Below, in pieces: positions 41,377 to 49,441 of a stretch of 64,000 nt of DNA. The position numbers were made by a program, and so were the translations under genes. The stretch is taken from positions 27,303 to 91,302 of the forward strand of contig JAFZQX010000034.1 of the NCBI GenBank assembly GCA_017620205.1. The letters run 5' to 3'. The notes under the pieces are model-generated. The model searched no databases, was not told where the DNA came from, and worked only from the letters and a program-made list of their open reading frames with translations. This DNA comes from Clostridia bacterium. Lineage in GTDB: Bacteria; Bacillota; Clostridia; UMGS1883; UMGS1540. Every line of letters starts with the position of its first letter. Within the stretch, counting starts at the first letter, position 1.

Positions 41377-43323
41377 TTATTCTTTTAATAAACTGTCAAT
41401 TGAAACCGTGCTTCCGTTGTATGAATAAACTCCGGTGTTTTCGGTTTTTTTAGCGTCAAAAGTCATATATTTTACTCTTTCGGCTCCGTTCGCTTTTGCC
41501 GTTTTCAGATACTCCGCAAACTCCTCCTGCGTATATCCGTATGTAGCTATTGTCCACGTTTGCTGCTCTTCGTTATAATCCGGAGGATAATCACCCTCGC
41601 CCGTTATCTCAAGCGTTTTTCCGTCTCTTAAATACGGCGTGGATACGCCTGCGTTTCCGTCATAAACAACATAAACAACATCAAGATTTTTTATCTCGGC
41701 AACGGCCTTCGCGTCTTCATCTGCAAGCGCGTCCTGCATCTGCTGTCTGTTCTCTTCTATTTCTTTTTTCTCATCTTCCGTAAGAGGCGCGGGTGTTTGC
41801 GTTTCAGGTGCTTCAATACTCTTTACGGCATTTTCCGTTCCGTCCCCGTTTGATTTGTCCTTATTTTTGTTATAATAAAGTATTCCGGACAAAACTCCGA
41901 GCAGCAGGAGCGCGGCAACAGCAGCAGCTATAACCGCAGATTTCCTTACGCCTTTCTTTTCGGGCTTTTCAGTATCTTTTATTTCTCTTGTGATTTCCTG
42001 CGGCACGTCATCTTCCGTTGTTACGGCATCTTCTTTTACTCTCTCCGGAACATATATCTTCTGTTCTTCTTTTGATATTTTTTCTATGCGCTGCATATCT
42101 TCTTTAGGCACAGGCATAGACGCAGGACCGGGGTTTATTATTATGCCCGAAACGCCCTCATCTTTTTCCGCAATCGCGCGCAGCTCGTCATACGTATACA
42201 GGCCGATCCGCACGTTTTCACCGTAAGCCGCTTTAAGCGACGCAAAATCAGTAAACGCGGGAATGCATTTTTCATTTCCGTTTTCCGACATGATTATGTG
42301 CATTTCACCTGTCTCGCTGAGATTTGCAAGCGATGAAAATCCGTATTTTTCTCCGCCGTAAAACTTCAGACTGTCCTTTTTCACTAAAGCCTTTTCGCCG
42401 GCTTCTGCAGAGGTATGCAAAACATAATCCTCTTCATCAAGCGGCGCGTTATCGCTTTCATATAAAAACGGGCAAAGCAAAAATGTTTCTTTAAGTTCGT
42501 GGCAAAAAGCGCTGTACAGCGTTTTTGAAAGCGAACGCATATTCTCGCTTTTCTGCGCCGAATACTGCAAATATCTTATAATACACATATAAAGCGCGCT
42601 GCCGCTGTATTCCCATTCTTTTGCCTTGGGATCGGGCAGATAATCGTCACGCAGAATCGCGCTCGGATGCTCGTTTGTTCCCGCGTTTAAATAAAAGCTT
42701 TGTATTCCGAGTGCGTACCAGGATTTAACCTGCGCCTCAAAATCCGTCTTGGCGTATTCTTTTATTCCAAGCGTTTTTATTTCGCTTTGTTTTAAAAAGT
42801 CTTCGGCATACTCAAATTTTGTAAAAACGTTTGCGTATCCGTTCCATGTAATGGAAGGACAAGAATCACCCGTAACGGTATCATAAATCATATATACCTT
42901 TTCAACCGAATTGAGGTACGGTATACCGTGATTTTGAGCATACTGACGTCTTGACTGTCTTTCAATTTTGTTGTCGTCAACCGTTTTGCATTTCGGTTTA
43001 AGATTCATATCGCGGCGGCTGTCGTTGTCTATCGATATAAAAAAGCTTTCCATAAGCCTGTCTTCCGGAATCTTTGTATACAGCTCAAATATGAATTCTT
43101 CCAGCTTTTTTTCGTCCGTGTCTTTTAAATTGAACTCATCTTCAGTGATTAAAAAGAGTGCATGTCCGCTGTCTCCCGGCATCCAGTCGGGGCTTTCAAA
43201 ATATCTGTTTGAAAGTGATACTACCTCTGCAGCATAAACACCCCTGTCCTCAAAAACAATCAGCCTGAAAAGCGGATCTTTATTCGTCGGACCGGCGTAT
43301 ACTGCTTTGCCTTTCATTTTCAT
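41377..43323 (-). CDS. Large SseB-like protein with one membrane segment
   Basis: 648 residues. No signal peptide; a long cytoplasmic-type N-terminal region (1-~465), one hydrophobic segment (SAVIAAAVAALLLLGVLSG, about 467-487) preceded by positive charges, and a ~150-residue outer tail (ends SYNGSTVSIDSLLKE). Residues ~355-420 match the SseB N-terminal domain: CIPAFTDFASLKAAYG and GIIINPGPASMPVPKEDM. SseB ('enhanced serine sensitivity') domains are common in Clostridia and have no settled function. AAGGAGGG lies 7 bases from the ATG. It is monocistronic between stalk genes. The tail after the helix contains an internal EEQQTWTIATYGYTQEEFAE segment that I do not recognise. Confidence 0.7.
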   Translation of the reverse strand: MKMKGKAVYAGPTNKDPLFRLIVFEDRGVYAAEVVSLSNRYFESPDWMPGDSGHALFLITEDEFNLKDTDEKKLEEFIFELYTKIPEDRLMESFFISIDNDSRRDMNLKPKCKTVDDNKIERQSRRQYAQNHGIPYLNSVEKVYMIYDTVTGDSCPSITWNGYANVFTKFEYAEDFLKQSEIKTLGIKEYAKTDFEAQVKSWYALGIQSFYLNAGTNEHPSAILRDDYLPDPKAKEWEYSGSALYMCIIRYLQYSAQKSENMRSLSKTLYSAFCHELKETFLLCPFLYESDNAPLDEEDYVLHTSAEAGEKALVKKDSLKFYGGEKYGFSSLANLSETGEMHIIMSENGNEKCIPAFTDFASLKAAYGENVRIGLYTYDELRAIAEKDEGVSGIIINPGPASMPVPKEDMQRIEKISKEEQKIYVPERVKEDAVTTEDDVPQEITREIKDTEKPEKKGVRKSAVIAAAVAALLLLGVLSGILYYNKNKDKSNGDGTENAVKSIEAPETQTPAPLTEDEKKEIEENRQQMQDALADEDAKAVAEIKNLDVVYVVYDGNAGVSTPYLRDGKTLEITGEGDYPPDYNEEQQTWTIATYGYTQEEFAEYLKTAKANGAERVKYMTFDAKKTENTGVYSYNGSTVSIDSLLKE

Positions 43324-43368
43324 TTTAAACCCTCCTTTGTTCTTTACGGAGTATTCTTACAATATTAT

Positions 43369-43397
43369 ATTTTATCACTTTAGAAGGCGCAGGACAA
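43369..43397 (-). promoter_or_regulatory. Promoter of the SseB-like gene
   Basis: Minus strand: -35 TTGTCC (43392-43397), 17-bp spacer ending GTGA, -10 TAAAAT (43369-43374). Confidence 0.55.
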
Positions 43398-43469
43398 TAA
43401 TTTTATAAAATAAAAAATTTTTTTTGTTTATTTTGCGTATTTTTACGCCGTTTTTTTATGTAAAAAAAC

Positions 43470-43504
43470 AAAAGCGTCCGGCTTTAAAAAGCCGGGCGCT
43501 TTTA
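43470..43504 (-). terminator. Terminator of the stalk gene at 43.5 kb
   Basis: Stem AAAGCGTCCGGCTT/AAGCCGGGCGCTTT with a short A-rich loop. A 20-base part of it (43481-43500) is repeated exactly at 44513-44532 after the paralogous gene. Confidence 0.8.
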
Positions 43505-43509
43505 AAACT

Positions 43510-44430
43510 CTATTTGGATATTATAACCGTGCGGGTGCTGCCGTCCCAATTTACGGTTGCGTCCATAGCTTCCGCAACTGCACGCAGCGGCAGATATGTT
43601 CTGTCGGCGAGTATCAAGGCAGGTACGTCAAGCGTGATTTCCTGTGAATAGTCTTTAAGCGCATATCCTAAACCTATCTGAACCAGAATGTTTGTGCCGT
43701 TATAAGGATTTGTCATTGAAACTATTTGTGTATTCCCGTCCCAACTTACATTATAGCCCATCTTCTCCGCAACGGCTCTTATGGGAACAAGCGTTCTTCC
43801 CTCAATTATAACGGGAGAATTGTCGGGATATATTCTTTCTCCGTTTATATTAATTTTAATCTCACCCGGTTCATAGGAAATACTGTTTAACATGTCTATG
43901 AAGTCAGAATAGCTGTTTGTTTGGTTGTCTCTGGCATGAGAAATCAAATAAACCTTGCCGTTTTTTGCCGTAACCATTAATACGTAGTGACCCTGAAGGT
44001 CAGGAATACCGCCGCCGCTTACTGTATACACTTTTTCATATTTATAATATTTAACTCCGTTATACGTTTCATACGAAGTATTTATATAATCTGCTTTTAC
44101 TGTTCGTTTTGCACCATAATATTCCGTAAATGAATCTGCAAGTTCTGAATCTGACGAACCGCTTTCACAAATTGATTTTATGTCTTCTTCGGGAATTTGA
44201 TCAATTGATACAAATAACGGTGCTTCCGCGTATGATAAAATGATTCCTTCATTTTCGTCTTTATTATTTGGATTAATAAAAACGTACCTCGCACCCGAGT
44301 TTTGCTGTACCCAATTATCGGACAAAGCAAATGACACTCCGAGATCCTTATCATTAACCACCTGCGCAAAGCATGTAACGGATGATGCCAAAACCAAAAC
44401 AACTACAAATACTGATAAAACTTTTTTCAT
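43510..44430 (-). CDS. Secreted stalk-domain protein (tandem copy 1)
   Basis: 306 residues. Signal peptide (cut near CFA, residue 22), N-terminal domain of ~165 residues with LGVSFALSDNW and NGVKYYKYEKVYTVSG, then a stalk domain: INGERIYPDNSPVIIEGRT..., VPIRAVAEKMGYNVSWDGN and ADRTYLPLRAVAEAMDATV. It has the same length and layout as the next gene upstream (44550-45470), and the terminator is duplicated too, so the pair arose by tandem duplication. Ligand and function unknown. Confidence 0.85.
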   Translation of the reverse strand: MKKVLSVFVVVLVLASSVTCFAQVVNDKDLGVSFALSDNWVQQNSGARYVFINPNNKDENEGIILSYAEAPLFVSIDQIPEEDIKSICESGSSDSELADSFTEYYGAKRTVKADYINTSYETYNGVKYYKYEKVYTVSGGGIPDLQGHYVLMVTAKNGKVYLISHARDNQTNSYSDFIDMLNSISYEPGEIKININGERIYPDNSPVIIEGRTLVPIRAVAEKMGYNVSWDGNTQIVSMTNPYNGTNILVQIGLGYALKDYSQEITLDVPALILADRTYLPLRAVAEAMDATVNWDGSTRTVIISK

Positions 44431-44472
44431 AAAAATTCTCCTTTGTCTTTTCCGGATTAAACCTATTATATT

Positions 44473-44501
44473 TTTTAATCACTTTGCGGAAGATAGGAAA
44501 A
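44473..44501 (-). promoter_or_regulatory. Weak promoter candidate for tandem copy 1
   Basis: Minus strand: TTTTCC (44496-44501), 17 bases ending GTGA, TTAAAA (44473-44478). Same layout as the promoters at 43369 and 45510, which is the main support. Confidence 0.4.
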
Positions 44502-44549
44502 CATTGCGCCCTGCTTTAAAAAGCCGGGCGCTCCAAAACTTTGTTATAT

Positions 44550-45470
44550 TTAACTGTATATTTCAACCGTTCGCGTTTCGTTGTTCCAATTAACTTTTGC
44601 GCTCATAGCTTCAGCAACGGCACGGACCGGAAGGTATGTTCTGCCTCCTATGACAACGGGAGGAACATCAAGCTGAATTTTCTGAGAACCGTCTTTAACC
44701 GCATATTCGCGCTTTATCTGGAACTCAAGAACGGATCCGATAAATGCATTTGTTATTTTTATCATCTGTGTGTTTCCGTCCCATTCAACATAGTAGCCCA
44801 TCTTCTCCGCAACTGCTCTGATAGGCACAAGCGTTCTTCCCTCTATAATAACAGGCGCGCTGTCAGAGTTGATAATTTCATTATTTATTTTTATTTTAAT
44901 TTCACCGATGTAATATGACATGCACGCGAGCAGCTTTAAAAAATCATCATAATGCTCTGTTTTGGAATTTCCTTCATAACAAAACTCGTATGAATTGCCG
45001 TTTTTAGATGTGATAAACTTAACGGCGTAAAATTTTACGGGTTGTACTCCGCGCGCACTTGCAGTATAATACTTTTCGTATTTATAATATTTAACTCCGT
45101 TATATTCCTCAAAACCGTCATTGACATAATCTGTGCTTACGCTGATGCTTATACCGTTGGCATCTGATAAATCCTTCGCCTTCTTATCATTGGAAAAGCT
45201 TTCTTCGCAGTTCTTTCTCATATTTTCTATATCGGCAATTCCCTCTGTCATTATATAGGCTCCGCCATCTTTATAACAGTCAATGCTTACTCTTTCGTTT
45301 TTGTTTTGCTTGTTTCTAAAGGAATAGTCATGAACCGACTGTTCCAGCTGCCATTCATCGGAAAACTCAAAAGAAATTCCCTGGCCTTTGCTTTCAATTT
45401 TAATAGCAAAACATGTCGTTGATGACAGTAATACGATTAAACTTACAAATAAGGCAACAATCTTTTTCAT
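44550..45470 (-). CDS. Secreted stalk-domain protein (tandem copy 2)
   Basis: 306 residues, paralogue of the adjacent gene. Signal peptide (cut near CFA, residue 22), N-terminal domain with QGISFEFSDEWQLEQSV and NGVKYYKYEKYYTASARG, stalk domain with INNEIINSDSAPVIIEGRT..., VPIRAVAEKMGYYVEWDGN and GGRTYLPVRAVAEAMSAKV. The stalk halves are closer to copy 1 than the N-terminal domains are. The hairpin after it (44507-44533) keeps the shared 20 bases but has lost its T run, so read-through into copy 1 is possible. Confidence 0.85.
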   Translation of the reverse strand: MKKIVALFVSLIVLLSSTTCFAIKIESKGQGISFEFSDEWQLEQSVHDYSFRNKQNKNERVSIDCYKDGGAYIMTEGIADIENMRKNCEESFSNDKKAKDLSDANGISISVSTDYVNDGFEEYNGVKYYKYEKYYTASARGVQPVKFYAVKFITSKNGNSYEFCYEGNSKTEHYDDFLKLLACMSYYIGEIKIKINNEIINSDSAPVIIEGRTLVPIRAVAEKMGYYVEWDGNTQMIKITNAFIGSVLEFQIKREYAVKDGSQKIQLDVPPVVIGGRTYLPVRAVAEAMSAKVNWNNETRTVEIYS

Positions 45471-45509
45471 AAATCATCATCCTTTATTTTGATTATAAAC
45501 TATATTGGT

Positions 45510-45538
45510 ATTCTATCACATTTGTGTGATAAGGACAA
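45510..45538 (-). promoter_or_regulatory. Promoter with a palindrome in the spacer (tandem copy 2)
   Basis: Minus strand: -35 TTGTCC (45533-45538), 17-bp spacer, -10 TAGAAT (45510-45515). The spacer and -10 are covered by the palindrome TATCACA-N4-TGTGATA (45514-45531), well placed for a repressor. Confidence 0.55.
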
Positions 45539-45678
45539 CACTTTTATGACATATAGGCATATTTTTGTGAATTTTGTGTATTTTTTCTCTGTTTTTTTAT
45601 ATATATAAAACAAAAGCAACCGTCGAAAATTCACTTATATAACGGTCATTAAAGAATAACAAACTTTATATCAATAAC

Positions 45679-45707
45679 TTGAAAACGGCCTGTTTTTGTG
45701 CTATAAT
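45679..45707 (+). promoter_or_regulatory. Promoter of the restriction-modification operon
   Basis: -35 TTGAAA (45679-45684), 17-bp spacer, -10 TATAAT (45702-45707). A small hairpin GGGCG-AAAC-CGCCC (45721-45734) lies in the leader just before the ribosome binding site. Confidence 0.8.
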
Positions 45708-45749
45708 TAACCCAAAACCGGGGCGAAACCGCCCTTAGAGGAGGTAGCC

Positions 45750-45959
45750 ATGGGCAGCAAAACCGAAGTTTTACTTGACAGCCATCAGCTTCAAAAAAAC
45801 CTGCGTATGCGGCTGTCGAAACAAATCTTTTCAAATACGCCTGTCCACGTCGGTACTGTTTTTAACATAAACTATAATCCTGCTTTGCCCGGTATCATTC
45901 TCCGGGTGTTTTCAGCGAAAACGTGTAAAAACGATAACTTTCCGGAGGTATCGAAATGA
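45750..45959 (+). CDS. Small protein at the head of the methylase operon
   Basis: 69 residues, no recognised family. It has a strong AGGAGG five bases before its ATG, follows a good promoter, and its TGA overlaps the ATG of the first methylase (ATGA, 45956-45959), so it is very likely translated. The sequence is basic in its first half (LQKNLRMRLSKQIF), with no clear helix-turn-helix, no signal peptide and no membrane segment. Its position is that of a controller (C) protein or a translational leader for the methylase, but neither role can be read from the sequence. Confidence 0.65.
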   Translation: MGSKTEVLLDSHQLQKNLRMRLSKQIFSNTPVHVGTVFNINYNPALPGIILRVFSAKTCKNDNFPEVSK

Positions 45960-46834
45960 GTTCAATAAGAAAAATGCCACTGCCTTTTCGATATCCCGGC
46001 GGTAAGTTCTATGCGCTTAATATTCTAAAACCCTTTTGGTACGGAATTGAGCACGACGAATACAGAGAGCCTTTCGCAGGCGGTGCAACTGTGTTTTTCA
46101 ATAAACCAAAATCTCAAAACACGTGGCTAAATGATCTCGATGACGAACTCATGTGTTGCTATCGTGTTTTGCAAGATCCGGAAATGCGCGTCCGGCTTGC
46201 ATCCGAATTTGAAACGGAAGTCGCCTCCAGAAAACGTTGGAAAGAGTACTTCGACACCACTCCGTCAAATGACTACGAAACCGGTAAAAAGTATTATTAT
46301 CTCAACAGAACCTCTTTCAGCGGAAAGCTTGTCTCCGCCGCCTGGGGATATCGTCCTAAAAGAAGTTTACCCCCGGAACGTTGGAAAGAACGGATTCTCC
46401 CTTGCGGCAAATACCTTGAAGGCGTTAAACTTACAAGCCTCGATTTTGCAGATGTGGTAAACGTTCCCGGAGACAACGTTTTAATGTACATCGACCCTCC
46501 ATACTATCTTCCGCCCAAGCATAAGCATTACCGATTTGGCTTTGACAAAGAAGACCACTTAAGGCTTGCAGAAGAGCTGAAAAAAACAAGGCACAAGTTT
46601 TTCCTGACTTATGAAGACTGTCCCGAAATACGTGCGTTGTATAGTTGGGCTAATATTTATGATGTCAACTTCTTCTATCGCGTTGACAATTCTGCTGTCC
46701 GCGGCGGCGAAAGGAAAATGGGCTTTGAGTTGATCATATCAAATTATGAGCCAACAGGGGGCTTTTCGTCGATGTCAAAGGCAGCTGCGGAGAGTTCGCA
46801 AATATCTATGTTTGATTTGATGGGAGAAAAATAA
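45956..46834 (+). CDS. DNA adenine methylase, D12 class (first of two)
   Basis: 292 residues. Transfers a methyl group from S-adenosylmethionine to N6 of adenine. D12 (alpha) class order: FRYPGGKFYAL with the SAM-binding region, PFAGGATVFF (motif I), NDLDDEL, the FSGKLVSAAWGY region, and the catalytic motif IV DPPYY. The DNA target is not predictable by eye. It is preceded with a 4-base overlap by the small ORF and followed after one base by a second methylase of the same class. The C-terminus extends ~25 residues beyond the second copy (SSMSKAAAESSQISMFDLMG). Confidence 0.93.
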   Translation: MSSIRKMPLPFRYPGGKFYALNILKPFWYGIEHDEYREPFAGGATVFFNKPKSQNTWLNDLDDELMCCYRVLQDPEMRVRLASEFETEVASRKRWKEYFDTTPSNDYETGKKYYYLNRTSFSGKLVSAAWGYRPKRSLPPERWKERILPCGKYLEGVKLTSLDFADVVNVPGDNVLMYIDPPYYLPPKHKHYRFGFDKEDHLRLAEELKKTRHKFFLTYEDCPEIRALYSWANIYDVNFFYRVDNSAVRGGERKMGFELIISNYEPTGGFSSMSKAAAESSQISMFDLMGEK

Positions 46835-46835
46835 A

Positions 46836-47669
46836 ATGGATTACATTGCTACGACATATATTCCGTCAAAGCAGAAAGTCAAATCGCCTTTACGCTATCC
46901 GGGAGGTAAATTCTACGCCTTGAAGCATATTATGCCTTATATTGATTGTGTGCCGCATGACGAATATAGGGAGCCTTTTTTAGGGGGCGGTTCTGTGTTT
47001 TTTGCAAAAGAAAAAGCGCAGTATAATATTCTTAACGACTTGGAAACCGATATAATACGCTTTTTTAATGCAATAAAGAATTCCGATACCAGAATTGCGC
47101 TTGCTGCTCTTATGAATAACGAGGTCGCAACCCGCAGCCGTCATGCCGAAGTAAAAGCGATGGTTCCAAAAACACCGCTTCAGGAAGTATTTAAGACATA
47201 TTATCTAAACCGCACATCCTACAGCGGAATCATTAATATGCCCGCTTGGGGATATGCAGACGGCAAAAGCGCGCCTCCCTCAAGTTGGGGAAAGTTTCTG
47301 TTTGATGCGGCCCCAAAGCTTGAGGGCGTTGATCTGTTTTCTCTCGATTTCATGGAAATAATTAAAATGCCTGCTCGCGGTAAGACGGTTCTTATGTACT
47401 TGGACCCCCCTTATTATCATACAGATCAAAAGCGGGCATATACAAAGCCATTTACCGTTTCCGATCATATTCGTCTCTCAGAAGCGTTAAAGCAGACGGA
47501 CTTCTTGTTTTGTCTTTCATACGATAACTGCCCGGAGGTTCGCGAACTATATAATTGGGCAAATCTGTATGATGTCAGCTGGTTATATAATACCGACAAC
47601 AAGCCCGGGCAGAGCCGGAAACATGGCAATGAATTGATTATTACGAATTATTCTGTTGTACACAAATGA
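46836..47669 (+). CDS. DNA adenine methylase, D12 class (second of two)
   Basis: 277 residues, clearly paralogous to the preceding gene: LRYPGGKFYALKHIMPY, HDEYREPFLGGGSVFF, ILNDLETDI, TSYSGIINMPAWGY, motif IV LDPPYYH and the late NCPEVRELYNWANLYDVSW, which matches DCPEIRALYSWANIYDVNF in copy one. Two separate adenine methylases in one system usually mean a non-palindromic recognition site with one enzyme per strand (as in MboII- or HphI-like systems). The gene ends 111 bases before the convergent nuclease gene. Confidence 0.93.
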   Translation: MDYIATTYIPSKQKVKSPLRYPGGKFYALKHIMPYIDCVPHDEYREPFLGGGSVFFAKEKAQYNILNDLETDIIRFFNAIKNSDTRIALAALMNNEVATRSRHAEVKAMVPKTPLQEVFKTYYLNRTSYSGIINMPAWGYADGKSAPPSSWGKFLFDAAPKLEGVDLFSLDFMEIIKMPARGKTVLMYLDPPYYHTDQKRAYTKPFTVSDHIRLSEALKQTDFLFCLSYDNCPEVRELYNWANLYDVSWLYNTDNKPGQSRKHGNELIITNYSVVHK

Positions 47670-47696
47670 AAGTTTAGTTTGAATTCGCGGAAAGCA

Positions 47697-47737
47697 AGTA
47701 GCCCCAAGGGATTTCAATAATCTCTTGAGGCTGCTTT
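47697..47737 (+). terminator. Terminator of the methylase operon
   Basis: Imperfect 16-bp stem GTAGCCCCAAGGGATT/AATCTCTTGAGGCTGC, then a T-rich tract. The convergent nuclease gene ends about 45 bases further on. Confidence 0.6.
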
Positions 47738-47780
47738 TTAAATTTTTAAAACACGTTTTCCTTGCTTCAGACCGGGTTTG

Positions 47781-49094
47781 TCAGTCCTCCTTTTTCATTG
47801 TATCGAGCCACGCCCGGTCTATCAAGTACTGCTGCAATTCAATATATTTTATGTGTTGATGCGAGGCCACTCTCCGCGTGTAAACCTTGTGCTTGGTTAA
47901 AGCCCTCTGCGGAACACAGTAAAATCTCCAATTATAATCGGGCTTTCCCGTTGCCGCCAGTGACAATTGATTTGAATACGGTGGATCTACAGCAATAATA
48001 ACCGCTTCAAAATCCGAGTCCATATATAATCTGCTCTGTGTCGGATGGTCATTAACACGTCCTCGTGAGAGCTGCGTTTCACAGTCAACAGTAGTGTCAG
48101 CTCCTTTTAAGCGGCAGCCTCTCCATGTGAGACCCTTAACTTGAAACCGAACAAATGAGTTGTCTGTCTTTTTCAAGACAATATCACATTTATCCGATCT
48201 GTCTAACCCTGTTGCCTTCGCCGGATAAACATGAATACGGTGACTTTTCAGCGTTTTGGTCAAAACGTGTTCGCGTATAAAACCACGCATATTCATGTCC
48301 CATATTCTGAAATTGTCTTTTATGAAAATTGCACGAAGAATATAGTCGCTTCGCATATCCAACAACCCGGAACTTTTCGGAAGGCATTCGTTGTCCTCCA
48401 AATTTAATAAATTTTCCGGAAAAGACAACGTGCCGGTAATCCCAAGATTCCCATATGCATTTATAGTTGCCGGGTCGTTGTTTGGAATAAACATCGGACT
48501 CAATATGTATTCTGTGTGGCCTTGTACTCTCGGCAATTTTTGCTTGTCTATTATGACCACCCTGAACGGGTGGTAAGAAACCAACCCCACCAAAAAGTCC
48601 GCAAATTCTTCTGCCTTATGATAATAATTGAAAGATTCATTTTGTGATTTTGCTCCGTGTGTTTTATGTGTTTTATACGAAACAATGCCCGTTGAACACC
48701 CTGCCTCGTATGGCGTTTTAAGTTGAAGCGTAAAGCCGTTTATCACTCTGTCAACATCCGAGTCGCCGCCAACTTCAGTACAAACGATGCCGTTTGTATG
48801 CATCATAGTGTCGAAAACCACTTCAAACGCATGTCCCTTTATTGTTCTGCTAACCTCAGAATGATCGGCAATAATTTCATCAATATCCTGCGCACTGATT
48901 CTCATCACCGCACATAATAATCCCAGCTTTAAATCCGTAGGCAAATCCGCCGGAGCTTTTTGGAAGTGCTTCTCTGCAAAATCATATATTTCAGCTATTC
49001 TTCCCGATGAAATGTTTTCTTGAATGCCCAGCGTGAACCCGTCTTGTTCGTAATCGGCATGCTCATCTGTATACTTTTGTATTTTTTCTTTCAT
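47781..49094 (-). CDS. Putative type II restriction endonuclease with two PD-(D/E)XK-like motifs
   Basis: 437 residues of no family I recognise, convergent with the two methylases. Two stretches fit the PD-(D/E)XK nuclease pattern: GHAFE (E91) then SDVDR (D113/D115) and LQLK (Q124-x-K126); and CDIVL (D304) followed by FQVKG (Q318-x-K320). The first includes an expected upstream acidic helix residue. A long middle (130-300) contains FNYYHKAEEFADFLVG and SFPENLLNLE of unknown role; near the C-terminus IAVDPPYSNQ resembles a nucleotide or methylase-like loop but no SAM motif accompanies it. Expected to cut unmethylated DNA at the site protected by the methylases. Ribosome binding site AGAAGGACG precedes the ATG. 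Confidence 0.65.
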   Translation of the reverse strand: MKEKIQKYTDEHADYEQDGFTLGIQENISSGRIAEIYDFAEKHFQKAPADLPTDLKLGLLCAVMRISAQDIDEIIADHSEVSRTIKGHAFEVVFDTMMHTNGIVCTEVGGDSDVDRVINGFTLQLKTPYEAGCSTGIVSYKTHKTHGAKSQNESFNYYHKAEEFADFLVGLVSYHPFRVVIIDKQKLPRVQGHTEYILSPMFIPNNDPATINAYGNLGITGTLSFPENLLNLEDNECLPKSSGLLDMRSDYILRAIFIKDNFRIWDMNMRGFIREHVLTKTLKSHRIHVYPAKATGLDRSDKCDIVLKKTDNSFVRFQVKGLTWRGCRLKGADTTVDCETQLSRGRVNDHPTQSRLYMDSDFEAVIIAVDPPYSNQLSLAATGKPDYNWRFYCVPQRALTKHKVYTRRVASHQHIKYIELQQYLIDRAWLDTMKKED

Positions 49095-49206
49095 ATCTGT
49101 CGTCCTTCTCCCCGTTTCATCCGTATATCAGCGTTTCCGGTTTTTTCACGTTTTATCTTTCATATCAATAAAGCTTTTTTCGTTTCTTACAATATCACAC
49201 ATAATT

Positions 49207-49235
49207 ATTATATCAGAACCGGGATTATAAATCAA
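49207..49235 (-). promoter_or_regulatory. Promoter of the putative restriction endonuclease
   Basis: Minus strand: -35 TTGATT (49230-49235), 17-bp spacer, -10 TATAAT (49207-49212) with TGA in front. It leaves a ~105-base leader before the ATG at 49094, with no open frame of note. The remaining gap up to 49385 shows no gene. Confidence 0.65.
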
Positions 49236-49385
49236 CGGATTATGATCAACACGGACTTTTTTCACTTTTATTATAAGTGTTTATTCCCATATCGCTAAAC
49301 AAGCTTTGCTTTATAAAAGAAACGTGCATTTTTCGGAAAAGCCTCGCTGCGACGCGGTGCGGGTGGTGTTATGGAATTCAGTTAA

Positions 49386-49423
49386 AAGAAAAAGCCTTAC
49401 AGAACATAAAGTCCCATAAGGCT
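49386..49423 (-). terminator. Terminator after the 289-residue hypothetical gene
   Basis: Stem AGCCTTA/TAAGGCT (49393-49399, 49417-49423); on the minus strand TTTTTCTTTT follows. Confidence 0.75.
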
Positions 49424-49441
49424 GTCGATGCGCAAGTGTGA

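Noticed and set aside
43243..45540. CRISPR array
   Set aside because: The repeated segments here are paralogous coding sequence and terminators, with no regular short repeat-spacer pattern; none was seen anywhere in the window.
47760..47795. Resemblance between 47764-47790 and 40338-40365 (CGTCAAACCGGGTTTATCGG-like)
   Set aside because: About 22 of 27 bases agree, but one copy lies in coding sequence and the other in a gap; too short to call a repeat family.
45750..49094. Prophage or integrated element
   Set aside because: The restriction-modification island has no integrase, no phage structural genes and no direct repeats that I could find at its ends.
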